From assembly GCA_964628835.1 (NCBI GenBank), contig CAZVME010000060.1, positions 1-20,266 on the forward strand: DNA of 20,266 bases, in the 5' to 3' direction. Within the stretch, counting starts at the first letter, position 1. The number at the start of each line of letters is the position of its first letter. Source of the stretch: JAAGZL01 sp964628835. Its GTDB lineage: Bacteria; Pseudomonadota; Gammaproteobacteria; Chromatiales; Chromatiaceae. This document shows, in pieces, positions 15,478 through 20,266 of this stretch. A program made the position numbers and the translations under genes. The notes under the pieces were generated by a model. It saw only the letters and a program-made list of their open reading frames with translations. It was not told the DNA's origin and searched no databases.

Positions 15478-16788
15478 ATGGAAGCCTTACCTCAATCTGA
15501 CAAATCTCCTTTCAATATTTTTCAAGAGGTCTTAAGGAAATCATCTGCCTCATCTGAGAACTCTTTCTTGCTTGAGTTACCGCTTTTTGGGCAGGCATGG
15601 ATGGGTTTTGATCCTGTCAGGGTGGTAACATATAACCATCAAAAGGGGTTTCAGGAAAAACACCGAGATCAAGTCAGGCAAATAGCCCCCCCAGATAAAA
15701 ATCCATTACATAAATTAGCGCAATTTATTGATCTTCAGCAACCGCATTTTTTCCTTATAAGTCCTGATTTGAATAGAGATCAGGCGGACGAAGACCTTCC
15801 TCTGTTTACCTTTATACAGCCAGGAAAAGAGATTGTTTGCAATAATGGAGCTATTACCGAAATAAATGGATTTGAGGATTTCTACCTGCAAGAAGAGAAA
15901 ACCGGAACAAAGCAAAATTCAATAGATTATAGTTTATTGTTACCCCCCTCTCTGCCACAAGATGCCTGGAATACAGAATTAGATGCGATATTCATTCAAC
16001 GACTGAAAAAAGCTATTGCACAGCTACAGGATGTTGAAGAGAAAATGATAGTGATGCGTGGCTTTAACAAGGCAGTAAGAGAGAACCTTGATATCGCCGA
16101 GCTATATAAAATTTATTCCTCTTTGGAGCCTGATTGTGCAGCAGGACACATTGCTTATTTTCCAAATAGAGTTGTTTCGCTTGGAAGAAGCCCAGAGAAT
16201 GTATTCGAGATTGAAGGTAATCAGTTATGTTTTGATGTAATGGCATCTACCCGTGGAATATCTAAGCATCCTCAAAAAGACTCCATTCTACTTAACGAAC
16301 TTAAAACGGATCCGAAAGAAAAGCGGGAACATGAAATAGCAATTCAACATTTTAAAAATAATATGTTGAAAGTATGCCAGGACGGGGAAGTGACTATTGA
16401 AAAAATGATGAAGGTGCGAACATTTCGTAATGTGAGGCATCTCCATTCAAGACTCTCAGCAACTATTGAAGATAATTGCTCCTATTTGGATATTATTCAC
16501 AACAGTTTCCCGCCATTACAATCATATACGAAAGACCTGGTTCAATTATCAGACACAATAAAAGAACCCTTGAGGTATTATGGAGGTATGGTGGGTTATC
16601 TTAATGGAAGTAAATCAGTAGCAAAGTGTTTTCTGAATATACGTTCTTTGTTGCGCAGCGATAACACGCTGTATACCCATGGCGGGGTAGGGGTGATGAA
16701 AGAATCTGTGGCAGAAAATGAGCATCTTGAAGTAAAAAACAAACTTCGCTGCCTGATGGAGTCGGTGAAAATCTGGGAAAATTGCTGA
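15478..16788 (+). CDS. Divergent chorismate-binding (MST family) enzyme
   Basis: Protein of 436 aa with the fold of anthranilate, aminodeoxychorismate and isochorismate synthases. Conserved parts seen: SLGRSPENVFEIEG, ASTRG (A256-R259, where TrpE has AGTR and PabB has KGT), EH at 284-285, HLHS with H321, YYGGMVGYLNG (about 367-376), GGVGVM (402-407) and E415/E418/K422, including the Mg-binding type glutamates. Ala at 256 argues against a PabB-like lysine mechanism. The normally strong GTVTGAPK segment is replaced by FPPLQSYTKD (344-353), and the Gly of AGT is Ser. The substrate is probably chorismate or a relative; the product cannot be named. No glutamine amidotransferase gene is in the window. 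First gene of an AT-rich operon with an ATP-grasp gene 1 nt downstream. Confidence 0.78.
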   Translation: MEALPQSDKSPFNIFQEVLRKSSASSENSFLLELPLFGQAWMGFDPVRVVTYNHQKGFQEKHRDQVRQIAPPDKNPLHKLAQFIDLQQPHFFLISPDLNRDQADEDLPLFTFIQPGKEIVCNNGAITEINGFEDFYLQEEKTGTKQNSIDYSLLLPPSLPQDAWNTELDAIFIQRLKKAIAQLQDVEEKMIVMRGFNKAVRENLDIAELYKIYSSLEPDCAAGHIAYFPNRVVSLGRSPENVFEIEGNQLCFDVMASTRGISKHPQKDSILLNELKTDPKEKREHEIAIQHFKNNMLKVCQDGEVTIEKMMKVRTFRNVRHLHSRLSATIEDNCSYLDIIHNSFPPLQSYTKDLVQLSDTIKEPLRYYGGMVGYLNGSKSVAKCFLNIRSLLRSDNTLYTHGGVGVMKESVAENEHLEVKNKLRCLMESVKIWENC

Positions 16789-16789
16789 A

Positions 16790-17740
16790 ATGCTAATTAG
16801 TCCTCCGCAACTAAAGGTAATGGCTATATACCAACAGCATGGTATAACGCTGCATGACTATCTTTTTAACTATCTTTGGAAGAACTACGCTATTCGACTT
16901 GATCCATACCCTGTCGAAGGCATTAAGGAAAGACATGTTGGTAATTATGACCTCGTGCTTAATGTAATCTGCAACTCTCTCAGTACAAAATGGTTAAAGC
17001 GTATTGAAGGATGGTGTGCGGAAAAGAATATACCTGTACTAAATAACGCCCAGTCACTGATAAATTGTGGGCGTAAAGAGGCATATAAACTATGGTCTGC
17101 CAATGATGTTGGCTGTGGTCGCGTCGAAGAGATTCCAACCAGGGAAGTGCTGCTTAGCCTTGATCTCAACTATCCGATAATCACCAGACATGCCTTTGCC
17201 CATTTAGGTGCAACTATGGTATTGACTAAAAGCCTGGAGGAGGCGAAGGAATTGCCCGATAAGACCTTCCAGAAGGAGGGCGTCGCAATTGAATTTTTCG
17301 ATTACCGTAGCGATGATGGGTTCTACCGAAAATATCGCTGTATTTTGATGGGCGACCAGGTTGTTCCGCGCCACATTATCTCATCCCTAGACTGGAATAT
17401 TCATTCCGACTCCAGACAAACTGAGCGGATGGAGGAGCATCGCAAGGAAGAGAGTGAATTCTGGAACCGAGAACTTTATGAAGGTCCGGAGTTACTGCGG
17501 GCGAAAGAAGTTCTTGGGCTTGATTACACCATTGCTGACTATGCTTTGGATAAGAATGGCAAGCCATTCTTTTTTGAAATGAACCCCTGTTTCAGCGTTG
17601 TTGACCCGCGAGCCTTTAAGCGAGAATGGGCATACCAGCTTGATCCAATTCACCGTTACTGTGATGCCTTTGCTGGTTTTTTATACTCAGGGTTCAATCA
17701 ATTTATACCGAACTATCGTACTGTACCCGTTATTCTTTAG
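16790..17740 (+). CDS. ATP-grasp family protein (RimK-like)
   Basis: Protein of 316 aa. The C-terminal half shows ATP-grasp features: EFFDYRSDDGFYRKYRCILMGDQVVPRH (R180, K181, R183, H195), then LGLDYTIADYALDKNG with D250, and FFFEMNPC with E263 and N265, the usual metal-binding D...E.N set. The N-terminal half (VGNYDLVLNVICNSL, then NNAQSLINCGRKEAYKLWSANDVG) resembles the pre-ATP-grasp domain. Such enzymes activate a carboxylate as an acyl phosphate and join it to an amine or thiol. The start is 1 nt after the previous stop, so translation is probably coupled. It likely acts on the product of the chorismate enzyme. Substrates are unknown; no known named homologue is recognised. Confidence 0.75.
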   Translation: MLISPPQLKVMAIYQQHGITLHDYLFNYLWKNYAIRLDPYPVEGIKERHVGNYDLVLNVICNSLSTKWLKRIEGWCAEKNIPVLNNAQSLINCGRKEAYKLWSANDVGCGRVEEIPTREVLLSLDLNYPIITRHAFAHLGATMVLTKSLEEAKELPDKTFQKEGVAIEFFDYRSDDGFYRKYRCILMGDQVVPRHIISSLDWNIHSDSRQTERMEEHRKEESEFWNRELYEGPELLRAKEVLGLDYTIADYALDKNGKPFFFEMNPCFSVVDPRAFKREWAYQLDPIHRYCDAFAGFLYSGFNQFIPNYRTVPVIL

Positions 17741-17752
17741 TGAACGAAGATT

Positions 17753-18139
17753 ATGGCAAGAAATATTAAGATTGTTGATGTTCTTATCTGCGACGATGTC
17801 AGACACGAAACAGGTAACAGATACTCTTTGATGGGAGTTAATCCAACAATGCAGATTTCTGTCGATCAGTTGCCGACAATGATAAATCAGCTCTGTTTCG
17901 TTATCAGGTTAATGGGTATCAAGGATAGCGATACGCTGCATTTCCGAATTGAAGCTCCTGATGGGCATAGAACCAATCCTGTCCAGGGCATGTCGCTGAC
18001 CCCTCTCTCAGGAAACGAAGCCTTATTTGTTGTGCAGGCATCCCCTATTCAACTTACTTATCAGGGGACTCATACCATTCGATTGAAGATTGATGATCTG
18101 CTGTTTAAACGAACCTTTGAGGTAAAACAGCCTATCTGA
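17753..18139 (+). CDS. Small DUF6941-like protein
   Basis: Protein of 128 aa, no signal peptide and no membrane segment. It opens IKIVDVLICDDVRHETGNRYSLMGVNPTMQI, a pattern like the DUF6941 family (a cytosolic beta-sandwich protein of unknown role, often starting with a C-D-D and SLIGV-type motif). The rest alternates short beta-like strands and ends KRTFEVKQPI. It follows the ATP-grasp gene by 12 nt and its stop codon forms the edge of the terminator stem, so it is the last gene of the operon. The family match was made from memory of the motif and is uncertain. Function unknown. Confidence 0.6.
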   Translation: MARNIKIVDVLICDDVRHETGNRYSLMGVNPTMQISVDQLPTMINQLCFVIRLMGIKDSDTLHFRIEAPDGHRTNPVQGMSLTPLSGNEALFVVQASPIQLTYQGTHTIRLKIDDLLFKRTFEVKQPI

Positions 18140-18180
18140 AACTAAAAAGGGCTGCCCAAGCAGCCCTTTTTAGTTTTGTC
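18139..18180. terminator. Bidirectional intrinsic terminator
   Basis: A perfect inverted repeat, ACTAAAAAGGGCTGC (18141-18155) with GCAGCCCTTTTTAGT (18160-18174) across a CCAA loop, extendable to 17 bp from 18139 to 18176. The A- and T-tracts give a U-run in either direction. It separates the operon from the convergent beta-barrel gene. Confidence 0.92.
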
Positions 18181-18192
18181 TGTTAAACAGAG

Positions 18193-19158
18193 TCAGAAGC
18201 TATAATGAAGATTCAGGTTTACTGCCGTCTCAGCTCCGCCCCGAACTTCGGCACCAACTCCAAAGTTCTGGTTAGGTAAGTACTCAAAGCCAGCAAAGGC
18301 CCCAACCTTGTCCTTATTCTCAAATTCAACTGTTTCCGTTCTTATGCCATCTGGGCCACCAGCGAGAGTACCGTACAATTGAAAAGAATCATATTCCATT
18401 TCCAGATCGGTATAACTGACACCAAAATAGGGTCGGAACGAACCGGTATTCTTTGTAAACATCAAAGAACCCTGTACCTCTTTTGAAATCACATCGTCAT
18501 CCAACTCTGAAAATTCGGAAAATGAAAAAGGGCTGTCGCCCATTTTCTTATATTGGTACTGGGCATCTACAAGAAATTTCCACCCAGAACTTTCCCACTC
18601 ATGAATTACAGCTTTAACGCCAATGCCAGCAAACAAGCCAGTATCACTCTTTCCGTCGAGACTAGACATGCCAGATTCGGTTTCAGAAAAGCTCTCTGTA
18701 AAAGTTAAAATCCGTTTGTCAAATTCATCATAAAATGTTTCCGAAAAGGTCTCTGTATAGGTAGCGCTGCCCTTTAGCTTAATTTTCGATTTAGCAGCAC
18801 CGACCTTACCGTACACCTCTATCTTGGGTGTAACTGCAAAGCTAAGCTTTAAATAGAGGTGATCCTGCTCTTCCTCACCTTCAAGGTTACTTAAGGATTC
18901 AGTTTCGGTTAGGACCGAATACTCGGTCCCTGGCGGCCCTGGTGGGAAAGCAACGAATTCTGTCATTCGAGCGTAGTCGAGGCTGCCTTTCTGTTCGATA
19001 TCACGCTTCGAGTGCTCAGCATTGATGCTGATCTTGAAACGGCCATCGTCAGAGTTGATCAGATTACCGACTTCGGCTGCGCTTGTTGTCAATGAATAGC
19101 TGGCACCAAGGCCCATCGCAGTTACTAACAGTGCTTTGGTGAATAGTTTTTGTGACAT
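18193..19158 (-). CDS. Outer-membrane beta-barrel protein
   Basis: Protein of 321 aa from the ATG at 19158. I chose this start over the ATG at 19164 because AGGGAAG lies 7 nt before it but only 1 nt before the other. Residues 1-28 form a signal peptide ending TTSAA before EVGN. The mature part shows alternating hydrophobic/polar strands typical of a barrel (YLKLSFAVTPKIEVYGKVG, FAGIGVKAVIHEW, FRPYFGVSYTDLEMEYDSF, FAGFEYLPNQNFGVGAEV) and ends in HYSF, with the terminal Phe that BAM recognises. Extracellular-looking loops are rich in Ser, Thr and Glu (TETFSETF, TESFSETES). It resembles small OmpA/OmpW/Opa-type barrels but no named family is certain. It shares a terminator with the chorismate operon and has its own promoter at 19203-19232. 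Confidence 0.85.
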   Translation of the reverse strand: MSQKLFTKALLVTAMGLGASYSLTTSAAEVGNLINSDDGRFKISINAEHSKRDIEQKGSLDYARMTEFVAFPPGPPGTEYSVLTETESLSNLEGEEEQDHLYLKLSFAVTPKIEVYGKVGAAKSKIKLKGSATYTETFSETFYDEFDKRILTFTESFSETESGMSSLDGKSDTGLFAGIGVKAVIHEWESSGWKFLVDAQYQYKKMGDSPFSFSEFSELDDDVISKEVQGSLMFTKNTGSFRPYFGVSYTDLEMEYDSFQLYGTLAGGPDGIRTETVEFENKDKVGAFAGFEYLPNQNFGVGAEVRGGAETAVNLNLHYSF

Positions 19159-19198
19159 GATCATTCTTCCCTAAAATCAATTTACATTTATAATTCTG

Positions 19199-19220
19199 TG
19201 GGAGTATACAAGGCCTCCCA
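19199..19220. promoter_or_regulatory. Inverted repeat over the -10 of the beta-barrel gene
   Basis: TGGGAG (19199-19204) and CTCCCA (19215-19220) pair perfectly across 10 nt. The proposed -10 (TATACT, 19208-19203) lies within it, so a bound regulator could block transcription. Confidence 0.4.
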
Positions 19221-19232
19221 TATGATGTGCAA
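19203..19232 (-). promoter_or_regulatory. Candidate promoter of the beta-barrel gene
   Basis: On the minus strand, TTGCAC (19232-19227), an 18-nt spacer and TATACT (19208-19203), a good sigma-70 match. The transcript would start near 19196, about 40 nt before the ATG. Confidence 0.5.
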
Positions 19233-19267
19233 GGTTTGTGAGCAAGTTAACACTTTGGGTATTTAGG

Positions 19268-19318
19268 GGTCAGTATAAAAACCCTGCAAAGACTTAGATA
19301 ATCGTAGGTTTTTACACC
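19268..19318. repeat. Imperfect inverted repeat with a related copy at 13377-13391
   Basis: GGTCAGTATAAAAACC (19268-19283) and GTAGGTTTTTACACC (19304-19318) form an imperfect stem around a 20-nt loop. The second arm, reversed (GGTGTAAAAACCTAC), matches 13377-13391 at 14 of 15 positions. It lies just after the Mut7-C gene. Confidence 0.5.
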
Positions 19319-19342
19319 AACCCAACAAACTTTTTAAGCCCA

Positions 19343-20089
19343 CTAACCACTCTGAACCAACAACCCCCCCACCAACTCCAGCATCCTCCCATAATGCGCC
19401 CCCTTCCAATAAATCTGACCACAATCCCCACACTGCCAAAAAACCTGATAATACTTGCGCGTCAACGGCGGCAGCCTATCCTCAACCTCACCCTTCTCCA
19501 CCGACTGCAACACACCGTTGCAACGCGTGCAGCGACGAAACGGAGTAGCTGAGTTAGCCAGATCCAGCCGCAGAATCACCTCTTCGACCTGCTGCAGCGG
19601 GTCGGTGTTATGCACAAAACAGCCGTGGGTTATGGCTGCATACTTGAGCAGGTTGCGGTCCCGCGTCAGCAGGATACGCCCCTGCCCCGATGATATCTCC
19701 ACCAGATCCAGGTCCACGTAGTCATTGCGGTACAGGGTATCGAATCCCAACAGGCGCAGGTAGCGCGCCAGACGCCCCAGGTTTACATCCACCACAAACC
19801 TGGGATCACGTAACGGCTGGGGACGCAGATGGGTTACTTCTGTGATATCCAGAAGTTCAAATACCGGATAGACGCTGACCCGGTCCTGATGGGTGAGGAT
19901 GTAGGAGAAATCCACCGAGACGCCGTTCACCAAGATCAGGTCCACCTCGGTGTGGGGGACACCCATGGATTCTATGCAGTCTTTGATGGAGGCCTTGCGG
20001 TCGAAGCGGTAGACAAAGTCGACTTTGCGCCGCGCACCGGGCAGAAAGTTGTTCAGCTCTTCATAGAAGCGGAAGGTGGCAGTCAGCAT
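19343..20089 (-). CDS. Mut7-C RNase domain protein with N-terminal ubiquitin-like domain
   Basis: Protein of 248 aa. Residues 1-80 resemble the Ub-Mut7C domain (MLTATFRFYEELNNFLPGAR... ending DRVSVYPVFELLD). Residues 97-240 are a Mut7-C PIN-like RNase domain: FVVDVNLGRLARYLRLLGFDT with D101, RILLTRDRN with D144, then a zinc ribbon with cysteine pairs C187/C190 (CTRCNGVL) and C220/C223 (CGDCGQIYW). The family is predicted to act on RNA; its target in bacteria is not known to me. Gene and neighbours are GC-rich, unlike the island to its left. The start is the ATG at 20089. No Shine-Dalgarno is seen, and a TATACT hexamer (20101-20096) ends 6 nt upstream, suggesting a possible leaderless transcript. 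A frameshifted copy of its 3' end lies at 14935-15162. Confidence 0.88.
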   Translation of the reverse strand: MLTATFRFYEELNNFLPGARRKVDFVYRFDRKASIKDCIESMGVPHTEVDLILVNGVSVDFSYILTHQDRVSVYPVFELLDITEVTHLRPQPLRDPRFVVDVNLGRLARYLRLLGFDTLYRNDYVDLDLVEISSGQGRILLTRDRNLLKYAAITHGCFVHNTDPLQQVEEVILRLDLANSATPFRRCTRCNGVLQSVEKGEVEDRLPPLTRKYYQVFWQCGDCGQIYWKGAHYGRMLELVGGLLVQSG

Positions 20090-20113
20090 ACTGCGAGTAT
20101 AACTGTAGATCTT

Positions 20114-20143
20114 GGGGTCGGAGTCGATTCCGACTCCGACCCC
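20114..20143. repeat. Perfect 13-bp GC-rich hairpin (REP-like)
   Basis: GGGGTCGGAGTCG (20114-20126) pairs perfectly with CGACTCCGACCCC (20131-20143) across ATTC. It lies between the histone-like gene and the Mut7-C gene. There is no U-run on the minus strand. The GGGGTC(G/A)GAGT-type hairpin resembles repeated extragenic palindromes common in gammaproteobacteria; that likeness is from memory. Confidence 0.75.
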
Positions 20144-20149
20144 TGAGTC

Positions 20150-20266
20150 CTATTTTTTCTTCGCGCGTTTCTTGACTGGGGCCTTCTTCTTGACCGGGGT
20201 CTTCTTCTTGACTGGGGCCTTCTTCTTGACCGGGGCCTTCTTCTTGACTGGGGCCTTCTTCTTGAC
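20150..20266 (-). CDS. Histone H1-like protein, C-terminal VKKKAP-repeat tail (partial)
   Basis: Only the last 38 codons and the stop are in the window; the start lies beyond the right edge. The tail reads as six VKK(K/R)-type units, VKKKAP repeated with one TP, and ends VKKRAKKK. The DNA is a 15-bp tandem repeat with ACTGGGGCC and ACCGGGGCC variants. Lys/Ala/Pro-rich tails of this kind are typical of bacterial histone H1-like (Hc1) and AlgP-like DNA-binding proteins, which compact nucleoid DNA. Without the N-terminal part the exact family cannot be named. It is on the same strand as Mut7-C, 60 nt upstream of it. Confidence 0.7.
   Translation of the reverse strand, partial: VKKKAPVKKKAPVKKKAPVKKKTPVKKKAPVKKRAKKK

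Noticed and set aside
12928..17740. Idea that the YPGVEWKPK repeat protein is a graspetide-like precursor for the ATP-grasp enzyme
   Set aside because: The small protein has a Sec signal peptide, the two genes are about 3.6 kb apart with unrelated genes and a pseudogene between, and the ATP-grasp gene is paired with a chorismate enzyme instead.
15163..19342. Integrase or transposase expected in the bracketed island
   Set aside because: None of the three operon genes nor the barrel protein has recombinase motifs, and no other credible frame is present.

Overview
The window looks like a chromosomal segment of a gammaproteobacterium. The left 12.8 kb is a conserved housekeeping block with family members closest to gammaproteobacterial proteins I know: pilU, nadD, rsfS, rlmH, maf (yhdE type), rng, yhdP, a Nit-type amidase, tldD and pmbA. 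The order maf-rng-yhdP-nit-tldD-pmbA is the one seen, with small variations, in Pseudomonas and relatives. The lineage cannot be fixed from sequence alone. A sulfur-oxidiser or Chromatiales/Thiotrichales-like background is only a guess.

Region 1 (1-12800, all plus strand, fairly GC-rich) covers type IV pilus retraction (pilU, cut by the window edge), NAD synthesis (nadD), ribosome silencing and 23S rRNA methylation (rsfS, rlmH), nucleotide sanitation (maf), RNA processing (rng), envelope lipid transport (yhdP), a metabolite-repair amidase (nit) and the TldD/TldE peptidase pair. Several genes abut or overlap: maf/rng are 3 nt apart, nit/tldD overlap by 8 nt and tldD/pmbA by 1 nt.

Region 2 (12801-19342, visibly AT-richer) is accessory. 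It starts with a small secreted protein carrying three YPGVEWKPK-type repeats, whose gene sits between two 59-bp direct repeats. A stretch of small hairpins follows, then a minus-strand pair of an acetate/succinate-permease-family transporter (satP-like) and a periplasmic sCache protein. Next is a frameshifted fragment of the 3' end of a Mut7-C gene. After it comes a compact plus-strand operon: a divergent chorismate-binding enzyme, an ATP-grasp protein and a DUF6941-like protein. The operon ends in a strong bidirectional hairpin terminator shared with a convergent outer-membrane beta-barrel gene. This operon is the best candidate for an undescribed biosynthetic system.

Region 3 (19343-20266) returns to GC-rich sequence on the minus strand. 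It holds an intact Ub-Mut7C/Mut7-C RNase gene, a perfect 13-bp hairpin, and the C-terminal tail (VKKKAP repeats) of a histone-H1-like protein that runs off the window. The Mut7-C fragment at 14935-15162 and the intact gene at 19343-20089 lie in the same orientation and bracket the 15.2-19.3 kb segment. That is the layout left by insertion at, or duplication of, the 3' end of this gene. No integrase, transposase, tRNA, rRNA or CRISPR array was seen.
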